From positions 1-5,609 of the forward strand of contig CANMAT010000312.1 in NCBI GenBank assembly GCA_947494865.1: a stretch of DNA of 5,609 bases, given 5' to 3'. Each line of letters begins with the position of its first letter. Positions within the stretch are counted from its first letter, which is position 1. Below are positions 1 through 5,497 of the stretch, one piece after another. A program made the position numbers and the translations under genes. This stretch comes from Deltaproteobacteria bacterium (GTDB lineage Bacteria; Myxococcota_A; Polyangia; Polyangiales; Ga0077539). Under the pieces are notes generated by a model. That model was not told the origin of the DNA, did not search any database, and saw nothing but the letters and a program-made list of their open reading frames with translations.

Positions 1-675
1 CGCTACATGAGCCTGGCCTCGATGACCGCGACGGCCCTGGCCTTCCTCGCGATGGCGCACCTGCCATGGCGTGCCTGGCACTGGCTTCCCGCCGCGGCGA
101 TGGCCTTCGGCTTCGCGCGCTACTACGGCGCGCAGCGCGGCGACGAGGATCTGCTGCGCAGGCAGTTCATCCACTGGCTCCCGCTGGCGCTCGCGCTGGC
201 GACCTTCTCGACCGTGGCGGCAGCGCGGGCCGCGCGCGGCCTCTCTCGAACGGCCCTCGGCCACGCGGCCGCGCTGTGCGCCGCGCTGTCGGTGGGCTAC
301 GGCGCGGGCGTGGTGCTCGGGATCGACCGGGTCTACGCCGAGGAGCGCCGCGGCGCGCAGACCTCTCGCACCCTCGAACTCGCGCGGTGCACCCACGGCG
401 CGCGGCGCTTTCTCCTCCTGGGCGGCTACGCGATGGACGAAGCGCTGGCCCTACACGACCGGCGCGACATTTTCTTCATCAACCTCGGCATGGGCCGACC
501 GGGGGGCCCCGGCGCGCGCGAGCTCGTCGAGCGCTTCGAACGGCCCGACCGGCCGGCGTTTCTCATTCAAGACGACGCCCACGGGCCGTGGTGGCTCGTG
601 TGGCAGGGCTTTCGCTTTGAACACCCCGCGGGCGACTGCCCCCGCGTGTACCGCGTCGTGCGCGAGGCGCCGTGA
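1..675 (+). CDS. C-terminal part of a polytopic membrane protein, probably a GT-C (PMT/ArnT-like) glycosyltransferase
   Basis: The reading frame is open from the first base of the window, so the 5' end is missing; the ATG at position 7 is probably an internal Met. Counting from it, about three hydrophobic segments (roughly residues 8-35, 54-73 and 83-104) are followed by a soluble tail of about 115 residues. In the tail, a strand ending in FLLLGGYAMDEALAL, then a helix with ELVERF and a strand AFLIQDD, recall the small periplasmic domain at the end of bacterial PMT/ArnT-like transferases. Those enzymes move sugars from polyprenyl-phosphate donors at the inner membrane. The catalytic N-terminal half with its acidic motif lies outside the window, so the function is inferred from the general pattern only. 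The stop codon overlaps the GTG of the next gene by four bases (GTGA), which suggests one operon and coupled translation. It could equally be another polytopic membrane protein. Confidence 0.6.
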   Translation, partial: RYMSLASMTATALAFLAMAHLPWRAWHWLPAAAMAFGFARYYGAQRGDEDLLRRQFIHWLPLALALATFSTVAAARAARGLSRTALGHAAALCAALSVGYGAGVVLGIDRVYAEERRGAQTSRTLELARCTHGARRFLLLGGYAMDEALALHDRRDIFFINLGMGRPGGPGARELVERFERPDRPAFLIQDDAHGPWWLVWQGFRFEHPAGDCPRVYRVVREAP

Positions 676-1433
676 TCACCGTTCCTGCTCCCGTCGGGTT
701 GGGCCGCGACACCGCGAGGCGTAGGGCCGCGCGCGAGGCGCTGACGAAGGTTCTGTGGGGCCCCCGCGGCGCGCGACGGCTGCCCTCGGAGGCCGCGCTG
801 GTGCGCGCGATGACGGCGTGCGACCCGCGCGACGTGTGGTGGGTGTGCGAGATGTCGAGCGCCGGGCCCGTGTACCTCTTGCCCACGCGCGAGTGGGTGC
901 GCGAGCTCGCGAAGTACCTTCGTACATTGGGCGCCGCGCGGGTGCTCGAGGTGGCCGCGGGCGACGGGTTTCTCACGCGCTGCCTGCGTGCCACGCGGCC
1001 GCGCTACGAGCTCATCGCGACGGACGACGCCTCGTGGGCGAAGCCCTCGGCGCGCATGAGCGAGCGCGACCGCGAGGAGTTTCACGCGGTGCCCGTCGAG
1101 GGGCTGCGCGTGGGCCGCAACGTCGAGGCCCTGAGCGCGAAGCGCGCGGTGAAGGCCTACGCGCCCGACGTGGTGCTCGTGAGCTGGGGGCCGCCGGGGC
1201 CGCTCGTCGAGACGATGATCCGCGCGAAGGTGAAATACGTGGTCGAGGTGGGCGTCGAGGGCGACGTGTGCGGCGACGTCTCACGCACATGGCGGTACCA
1301 GAAGGAGTTTCTCGACGGGCCGCTGGAGGCGCGCGCCCTGTGCCGCCTCGACGCGCGCCCGAAGGAGCCCCGCGCGACGCGCGTGACGCTCTACTACGGC
1401 CGCGCGCACGCGGAGTACGGGGTGGATCAGTAG
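672..1433 (+). CDS. Class I SAM-dependent methyltransferase-like protein
   Basis: The 253-residue protein is predicted soluble, with no signal peptide. Residues 91-101 (VLEVAAGDGFL) match motif I, the glycine-rich SAM-binding loop of Rossmann-fold methyltransferases. Residues 112-121 (YELIATDDAS) give a second strand with acidic residues suited to the SAM ribose. PDVVLVSWGPPG at 165-176 sits where motif IV is expected. The substrate cannot be read from the sequence: there is no DPPY/NPPY motif of nucleic-acid amino methyltransferases. A conserved-looking N-terminal block (about 55-80, with WWVCEMSSAGPVYLLP) precedes the Rossmann core. The GTG start at 672 overlaps the upstream stop as GTGA, with only a weak GAGG at 664-667, so translation probably depends on coupling. 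Its last seven bases overlap the 3' end of deoC on the other strand. The fold is fairly sure; a specific function is not. Confidence 0.8.
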   Translation: MITVPAPVGLGRDTARRRAAREALTKVLWGPRGARRLPSEAALVRAMTACDPRDVWWVCEMSSAGPVYLLPTREWVRELAKYLRTLGAARVLEVAAGDGFLTRCLRATRPRYELIATDDASWAKPSARMSERDREEFHAVPVEGLRVGRNVEALSAKRAVKAYAPDVVLVSWGPPGPLVETMIRAKVKYVVEVGVEGDVCGDVSRTWRYQKEFLDGPLEARALCRLDARPKEPRATRVTLYYGRAHAEYGVDQ

Positions 1434-2239
1434 CCCGAGGTGCCCGTACCGCCCGACACGATGGCGACGCTCGAGCTGGCGCCGAGGCGCGTGGCGCCGG
1501 CGGCCACCATGCGGTCGCCGTCGCCCGCGGTGCGAACACCCCCAGAGGCTTTGACGCCGAGCTCGGGGCCCACGACCTCGCGCATGAGGGCGATGTCTTC
1601 GGCCGTGGCGCCGCCGCCGCCGAAGCCCGTCGAGGTCTTGACGAATGAGGCCCCCGCGGCTTTCGACAGCGCGCAGGCGACCACCTTCTCGTCGCGGGTG
1701 AGCATCGAGGTCTCGAGAATGACCTTGACCACCTTGCCCTGCGCGGCGCCCACCACGCGGGCGATGTCGTCGAGCACGAGGGCGTAGTCGCGCGAGCGCA
1801 GCGCGCCCACGTTGATCACCATGTCGATCTCGTCGGCGCCCGCGCGAATGGCCTCGGCGGTTTCGAAAGCCTTGGCGTTGGGAGACATCGCCCCGAGCGG
1901 AAAGCCCACCACGGCGCACACGGCCACGGTGCTGCCCCGCAGCTGCTCGCGCACGTAGGGCACGTTGACGCTGTTGACGCACACCGAGAAGAAGTGCCAC
2001 GCCATGGCCTCGGAGCAGAGCTTGCGCAGGTCGTCGCGCGTGGCCTCGGGCTTGAGCAGCGTGTGATCGATGATGCGCCCGAGGTCGGGGCGGGGCTTAC
2101 CGCCCGCGCCGGGGGTGACGGGTGCGGCGCCGCCCTGCGACACCTTCGGGGTCACCGACCCTTTGGGGGCAGACGCGCCGAGCTCTTGTTGCACGCGGCT
2201 TACGACAGCATCAACAAGTCGGTCGATCTCGCTAGACAT
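1427..2239 (-). CDS. deoC: Deoxyribose-phosphate aldolase (DERA) with N-terminal extension
   Basis: DeoC (EC 4.1.2.4) reversibly cleaves 2-deoxyribose 5-phosphate into acetaldehyde and glyceraldehyde 3-phosphate in deoxynucleoside catabolism. With the ATG at 2239 the protein has 270 residues. The TIM-barrel core begins near residue 52 (RIIDHTLLKP at 55-64). VVGFPLG, DEIDMVIN (Asp139), FVKTSTGF (Lys201, expected Schiff-base lysine) and VKASGGVRT (Lys230, expected second active-site lysine) all match the family, so the enzyme looks intact. The first ~51 residues are extra compared with typical DeoC: an amphipathic helix and then a Gly/Pro/Ala/Lys-rich linker. I chose ATG 2239 over the in-frame GTG at 2260 because AGGG at 2252-2255 would serve it at about 12 nt spacing and the helix starts directly after it. 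No other nucleoside-catabolism gene is in the window. The stop codon overlaps the convergent methyltransferase gene. Confidence 0.95.
   Translation of the reverse strand: MSSEIDRLVDAVVSRVQQELGASAPKGSVTPKVSQGGAAPVTPGAGGKPRPDLGRIIDHTLLKPEATRDDLRKLCSEAMAWHFFSVCVNSVNVPYVREQLRGSTVAVCAVVGFPLGAMSPNAKAFETAEAIRAGADEIDMVINVGALRSRDYALVLDDIARVVGAAQGKVVKVILETSMLTRDEKVVACALSKAAGASFVKTSTGFGGGGATAEDIALMREVVGPELGVKASGGVRTAGDGDRMVAAGATRLGASSSVAIVSGGTGTSGY
2177..2239 (-). other. N-terminal amphipathic helix of DeoC, resembling a microcompartment encapsulation peptide
   Basis: This stretch encodes DeoC residues 1-21. Hydrophobic residues I5, L8, V9, V12, V13, V16 and L20 recur at i, i+3/4, i+7 spacing, with charged or polar residues between them, so they would form one greasy face of a short helix. 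A linker of about 30 residues rich in Gly, Pro, Ala, Ser and Lys follows (residues 22-51) before the barrel begins. Helix plus flexible linker is the known layout of encapsulation peptides that bring enzymes such as PduP into bacterial microcompartments. That DeoC is such a cargo here is inference: no shell gene is in this window, and some DeoC proteins, for example that of Thermotoga, have an unrelated N-terminal helix. Confidence 0.45.
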
Positions 2240-2305
2240 AACGGCGGCGGACCCTATCACGCCCCCTCGCCCCGTGGCGACGCGTGTGTGGGCCTCTTAC
2301 GGGCT

Positions 2306-2334
2306 TTCGCAACGGGCGCGGCTTCACCTATGAT
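2306..2334 (+). promoter_or_regulatory. Candidate sigma70-type promoter for the envelope gene at 2376
   Basis: TTCGCA at 2306-2311 (four of six to the -35 consensus) and TATGAT at 2329-2334 (five of six to the -10 consensus) are exactly 17 bases apart. Transcription would start near 2341, leaving a leader of about 35 nt before the ATG. The site lies in the 136-bp divergent gap between deoC and the downstream gene. It stands out as one of few AT-rich patches, but it is a consensus match only. Confidence 0.45.
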
Positions 2335-2361
2335 GGCCACGCGCTCGCAAGGCTTATAGGT

Positions 2362-2366
2362 AGGAG
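2362..2366 (+). promoter_or_regulatory. Ribosome binding site (AGGAG)
   Basis: AGGAG lies 9 nt before the ATG at 2376. It is one of the clearest Shine-Dalgarno sequences in the window and fixes the start of the downstream envelope gene, in agreement with the signal peptide that begins there. Confidence 0.75.
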
Positions 2367-2375
2367 AACTCCGCG

Positions 2376-3509
2376 ATGTCGTCCCGCTCCGTTCGTCTGG
2401 GCCTCTCTCTCTCGCTCGGTCTCGCGCTCATGAGCGGCGCGTCGTGGGCGCAGCAGATCAACCGCGGCCCGCTCCAGGTGGTGGGGCTCCGCGCGCCCGA
2501 CGGCGACGGCGACGCGGCCACGACGCTCTCGACGGGCATGCGCGAGGCCGCGCGGGCCGCGGGCTACGAGGTCAGCGACGCTACGCCGAGCTTCGATCAA
2601 GAGTTCGCCATGGTGGGCTGCAGCTCTACTTCGCCCGAGTGCCTCTCGCAGATCGCGGGCGACATTCACGCGCAGAAGTTCATCTACGGCAGCGTGACGC
2701 GCATCGGCCGCGGGCGTAACGCCCAGCTCAGCGTCGAGGTGAGCCTCTGGGACGAGACCACCCACCGCGAGGTGCACCGCGAGGCCGCCACGATGCCCGT
2801 GTCGCAGGCGCAGCCCAACGCGCTGCGCACCATGGCGCAGCAGATGTTCGTGGCCATCGGCAACCGCGACATGCAGGCGCAGCAAGAGGTGCTCCGCGGC
2901 CAGCAAGAGGAGGCCGCGCGGCGCGCCCAGCAAGAGGAGGCCGCGCGGCGCGCCCAGCAGGCGCAGACGCAGCTCCAGCAGGCGCAGCAGCAGCTCTCGC
3001 GGCGCACCACCATTCAGCGCTCGCACGTGCTCCGGTACGTGGGCCTCGGGGTGCTCGGGCTCGGCGTGGTGTCGGGCGTCGTGGGCGTGGTGCAGCTCGT
3101 CAACTCGCAGGGCCAGGCCAACGACGCCCTCAACGGCCAGGGCGACCAGGGCCTCGCGTGGGCCCGCTACGACAACGAGATCAACCCCCGGCGCACCCTC
3201 TCGGTGAGCGACGTGTGCGGCCGCGCGGCCACCGACGCGGCCAACAACGCCGACGCCGCCGTGGCCAACAACCTGTGCGATGCGAACAGCACGGCGCGCG
3301 CGATGGCGTACGCCTTCGGCATCGGCGGCGTGGTGATCGCGGGCGTGGGCGCCGCCCTCGTGGTGATCGACACGCTGGGCTCGAGCGGCGCGCAGAGCGA
3401 CGCGGCCCCGACGCCCGCGCAGCAGTCGCAGCAGCGCCGCACGCAGATGACGTTCTCGCCCGTGATCGGCCAGGGGGTCGGCGGGATGACCTTCGGGATG
3501 ACGTTCTGA
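2376..3509 (+). CDS. Secreted/envelope protein with N-terminal periplasmic domain, coiled coil and two membrane helices
   Basis: The 377-residue protein is not assignable to a named family. It starts with a typical signal peptide (residues 1-25, cleavage expected after ASWA). Residues about 30-160 form a soluble alpha/beta domain: a strand LQVVGLRAP, a helix with MREAARAAGYEV, a pair C82/C89 around SSTSPE, then KFIYGSVTRI and LSVEVSLWD strands. The pattern recalls TolB-N/CsgG/FlgO-like periplasmic domains, but only loosely. Residues 165-211 are a Gln/Ala/Arg/Glu-rich coiled coil containing two exact QQEEAARRA repeats. Hydrophobic helices follow at about 218-242 and 310-335, around a polar loop with C281 and C301 that could form a disulfide. 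The tail ends in GGMTFGMTF. It probably sits in the inner membrane with large periplasmic parts. AGGAG at 2362 supports the start. The rsmD-coaD frame follows after 4 bases, so the two are likely co-transcribed. Confidence 0.88.
   Translation: MSSRSVRLGLSLSLGLALMSGASWAQQINRGPLQVVGLRAPDGDGDAATTLSTGMREAARAAGYEVSDATPSFDQEFAMVGCSSTSPECLSQIAGDIHAQKFIYGSVTRIGRGRNAQLSVEVSLWDETTHREVHREAATMPVSQAQPNALRTMAQQMFVAIGNRDMQAQQEVLRGQQEEAARRAQQEEAARRAQQAQTQLQQAQQQLSRRTTIQRSHVLRYVGLGVLGLGVVSGVVGVVQLVNSQGQANDALNGQGDQGLAWARYDNEINPRRTLSVSDVCGRAATDAANNADAAVANNLCDANSTARAMAYAFGIGGVVIAGVGAALVVIDTLGSSGAQSDAAPTPAQQSQQRRTQMTFSPVIGQGVGGMTFGMTF
2901..2954 (+). repeat. Perfect 27-bp tandem duplication in the coiled-coil region
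   Basis: Two identical 27-bp units (2901-2927 and 2928-2954) each encode QQEEAARRA (residues 176-184 and 185-193). A degenerate partial copy (QQEVLRG) precedes them and a Gln/Ala-rich stretch follows. The identity at every base, including silent positions, indicates a recent in-frame duplication that lengthens the coiled coil by nine residues. Confidence 0.9.
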
Positions 3510-3513
3510 CGCC

Positions 3514-4653
3514 ATGCGCGTGATCGCAGGGCAGTGGGGCGCGCGACGCCTCCTGGGGCCGCCGCGGGGCGCGGAGACGCGCCCTACGACGGACCGGGTG
3601 CGCGAGGCGGTGTTCAACCTCCTGGGGCCGCGGGTGGAGGGCGCGCGCGTGCTCGACCTCTTCGCGGGCACCGGCGCGCTGGGCATCGAGGCCCTCTCGC
3701 GCGGGGCGCGCCACGCGACCTTCGTCGAGTGCGACCGGGGCCTCTGTCAAACCATCGAGACCAACCTCGAGAACCTCGAGGCCGCGCCCGACACGTTCAC
3801 CCTCCTCAAGCGCGACGTGCGGCGCTCCGCGAAGCTCCTCGCGGGCCCCTACGACCTGGTGTTCATCGACCCGCCGTACGGGCACCTCCTCGAGCGCGAG
3901 GTGCTCGCTACGCTCTGCGCGGGTGATCTTCTCGCGCCCGGGGCCACCGTGGTGGTCGAGCACGCGGCGCGCGAAGACGTCACGCTCCCGCCGGCCGCGC
4001 AGCGCGTGCTCGCGGCGCCCGACACGCGCAACTACGGCGACACGTCGGTGACGGTGTACACCGTCGCTGCGCCCGCGAAGCCCGACACCGAGGGAGCCCC
4101 ATCGATGCCTCCGCCGTCGCCCTCCATGACCCCGTCGATGCCCCCGGCCGCGAACGTCGGCCCCCGCCGCGTGGCGGTGTACGCGGGCTCCTTCGACCCG
4201 CCCACGCGCGGTCACATTGACATCATTCACCGCGCCGCGGCCCTCTTCGACGTGCTCGTGGTGGCCGTGGCCACCAACCCCCGCAAGCAGTCGCTCTTCT
4301 CCGTCGAAGAGCGGGTGGGCCTCTTGCGTGAGGTGATCGGCGATGACACCCGCGTCGAGGTCGACGTGATCGACGGCCTCCTGGTCGATTACGCGAAGCG
4401 CCGCGGCGCCGTGGCGGTGATCCGCGGGCTGCGCGCCGTGGCCGACTTCGACTTCGAGTTCCAGATGGCGTGCATGAACCACCACCTCGCCCCCGCGGTC
4501 GAGACGGTGTTTCTCATGACCGCGCAGGAGTACCTCTTCGTGAGCTCGTCGCTCGTGAAGGAGGTCGCATCCTTCGGCGGCGACATCACGCCCTTCGTGC
4601 CCGCCCCGGTGCTCCCGCGCATTCTCGAGCGCCTCGGCGAACGCCGGGGCTAA
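3514..4653 (+). CDS. rsmD-coaD: RsmD-CoaD fusion: 16S rRNA (guanine966-N2)-methyltransferase joined to phosphopantetheine adenylyltransferase
   Basis: One 379-residue frame holds two complete cytoplasmic enzymes. Residues 1-183 are RsmD, which methylates G966 of 16S rRNA with SAM: the N-terminal MRVIAGQWGARRL, RPTTDRVREAVFNLL (23-37), the SAM loop VLDLFAGTGALG (46-57), catalytic DPPY (119-122) and the usual family end YGDTSVTVY. Residues about 218-379 are CoaD (EC 2.7.7.3), the fourth step of coenzyme A synthesis: AGSFDPPTRGH (224-234) with its TxGH nucleotide motif, VIRGLRAVADFDFEFQMA (302-319) and the FVSSSLVKEV motif (342-351). A linker of about 34 residues rich in Pro, Ser and Met joins them. 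Each half has its family's normal length (~180 and ~160). The two genes are commonly neighbours, but here no stop separates them. An internal start with a good Shine-Dalgarno sequence (ATG 4105) could also give free CoaD. A lost stop from sequencing error is possible. The start lies 4 nt after the preceding gene, without a clear own binding site. Confidence 0.93.
   Translation: MRVIAGQWGARRLLGPPRGAETRPTTDRVREAVFNLLGPRVEGARVLDLFAGTGALGIEALSRGARHATFVECDRGLCQTIETNLENLEAAPDTFTLLKRDVRRSAKLLAGPYDLVFIDPPYGHLLEREVLATLCAGDLLAPGATVVVEHAAREDVTLPPAAQRVLAAPDTRNYGDTSVTVYTVAAPAKPDTEGAPSMPPPSPSMTPSMPPAANVGPRRVAVYAGSFDPPTRGHIDIIHRAAALFDVLVVAVATNPRKQSLFSVEERVGLLREVIGDDTRVEVDVIDGLLVDYAKRRGAVAVIRGLRAVADFDFEFQMACMNHHLAPAVETVFLMTAQEYLFVSSSLVKEVASFGGDITPFVPAPVLPRILERLGERRG
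4091..4107 (+). promoter_or_regulatory. Internal ribosome binding site and ATG start candidate for a free CoaD
   Basis: AGGGAG at 4091-4096 is followed after 8 nt by an in-frame ATG at 4105-4107 (Met198 of the fusion). This is the spacing of a genuine start. The ATG lies in the linker after the RsmD fold ends and about 20 residues before the CoaD core. Two more in-frame ATG codons (4126, 4138) follow. Initiation here would give a CoaD of about 182 residues, in addition to or instead of the fusion protein. Confidence 0.5.
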
Positions 4654-4691
4654 ACCCCCACAAGATCGCACGAAATATTCGCGCGTTGCCC

Positions 4692-4697
4692 TATACT
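4692..4697 (+). promoter_or_regulatory. Candidate -10 element (TATACT) for the TPR gene
   Basis: TATACT matches the -10 consensus at five of six bases and lies in the 55-bp gap between the rsmD-coaD stop and the ATG at 4709. No good -35 hexamer is visible 16-18 bp upstream. If it is used, transcription would begin near 4704, leaving a leader of only about 5 nt. Confidence 0.35.
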
Positions 4698-4708
4698 GCG
4701 AGCCCCCT

Positions 4709-5497
4709 ATGCTCCTCCCTCGTGAGGCTTTCTTCGCCCTTGTGCTCAGCGCCGCGGCGGCCACCGGCGCCGCGCAGGCGCAGCCCGCCCCGAGCGCCAA
4801 CGACCAGATCGCGCGGGAGCACTTCGTGCGAGGCCGCGACGCCTTCTCGCAAGGCGATTTCGCCACGGCGGCGCGCGAGTTTCTGCAAGCCTACGAGCTC
4901 TCTCGCAGGCCGCAGCTGCTCTACAACATCGGCACCGCGTATGAGCGCCTCCACAACTGGAACGAGGCCAACATGGCCTTTCACCGGTACCTCGACGAGG
5001 TGCCCGGCGCGCCCGACCGCGCCGAGGTCGAGGCCCGCGTGCGCATGATCGAGGTCGAGCTGCAGCACCAGTCGACGGCGCTGCAGACGCCCGAGCAGTC
5101 GAGCAACACCCGCGTGGTGGTGGTCGAGCGTCGGGTGGTCGCGCCCGCCGACGCGCCGCGCCCGTGGCGCATCGCGGCGTGGGTCGCGGGGGGCTTAACC
5201 GTCGTGGGGGGAGGCGTCACGCTGGCCGTGGGGCTCCTCGCCGACGCGCGCTACAACGACCTCGCGCGGGGCTGCGGGCAGACCGCGCGCGGCTGCGACG
5301 CCGACGACATCAGCGACATGGACCTCCGGCAGACCCTCGTGAACGTGGGCATCGTCAGCACCTCGGCGCTCGCGGCGGCCACGGTGACCTTCTTCGCGCT
5401 CGACCTCTTGCGCCCGACCCCCGCCGCACCCCCCGTGACCGCGGCCTTCGTGCCCGTCTCCGGCGGCGGCGTGCTCACCGTCGGAGGTGCGTTTTGA
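4709..5497 (+). CDS. TPR-containing envelope protein with signal peptide and two membrane helices
   Basis: The 262-residue protein begins with a signal peptide (residues 1-24, cleavage expected after AQA). Two tetratricopeptide-like repeats follow: about 33-66, with GRDAFSQGDFATAAREFLQAYEL, and about 67-100, with LLYNIGTAYERL. TPRs bind partner proteins. A charged, Val-rich connector leads to a hydrophobic helix at about 154-178, a short polar loop with C189 and C196, a second helix at about 210-232, and a Pro-rich, then Gly-rich tail ending in LTVGGAF. This resembles the layout of the protein at 2376-3509: soluble domain, two helices around a two-cysteine loop, tail ending in Phe. It is most likely anchored in the inner membrane with the TPRs in the periplasm; the partner is unknown. 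There is no Shine-Dalgarno sequence before the ATG, but the signal peptide supports this start. Its stop overlaps the next gene. Confidence 0.88.
   Translation: MLLPREAFFALVLSAAAATGAAQAQPAPSANDQIAREHFVRGRDAFSQGDFATAAREFLQAYELSRRPQLLYNIGTAYERLHNWNEANMAFHRYLDEVPGAPDRAEVEARVRMIEVELQHQSTALQTPEQSSNTRVVVVERRVVAPADAPRPWRIAAWVAGGLTVVGGGVTLAVGLLADARYNDLARGCGQTARGCDADDISDMDLRQTLVNVGIVSTSALAAATVTFFALDLLRPTPAAPPVTAAFVPVSGGGVLTVGGAF
5483..5487 (+). promoter_or_regulatory. Ribosome binding site (GGAGG) for the TTG-start gene
   Basis: A full GGAGG lies inside the last codons of the TPR gene, 6 nt before the TTG at 5494. It decides the start of the following gene, since no ATG or GTG in that frame is placed as well. 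Confidence 0.7.

Noticed and set aside
1281..2000. A 239-codon minus-strand frame over deoC in another frame
   Set aside because: It is an Arg/Gly-rich shadow of deoC, which has all its active-site motifs in its own frame.
2240..2260. GTG at 2260 as the start of deoC, seven codons upstream
   Set aside because: The ATG at 2239 is preceded by AGGG at acceptable spacing and the amphipathic helix begins right after it; the extra residues (MIGSAAV) add nothing recognisable. The GTG cannot be fully excluded.
2240..2375. Promoter for deoC on the minus strand in the divergent gap
   Set aside because: TTGCGA and GTAAGA-like hexamers occur but at wrong spacing; no convincing -35/-10 pair was found.
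2328..3686. A 452-codon open frame on the minus strand opposite the coiled-coil envelope gene
   Set aside because: The composition is low-complexity Arg/His/Leu/Ala with no domain; the plus-strand gene has a ribosome binding site, signal peptide and clear domain order.
4646..4658. GGGG-CTAAA-CCCC hairpin around the rsmD-coaD stop as a terminator
   Set aside because: The stem is only four base pairs and no T-run follows, so it does not support an intrinsic terminator.
3181..4866. A 561-codon open frame on the minus strand opposite the rsmD-coaD frame and parts of both envelope genes
   Set aside because: It is a shadow frame typical of very GC-rich DNA: the translation is Arg/His/Ala-rich without motifs, while the plus strand encodes two recognisable enzymes over the same bases.
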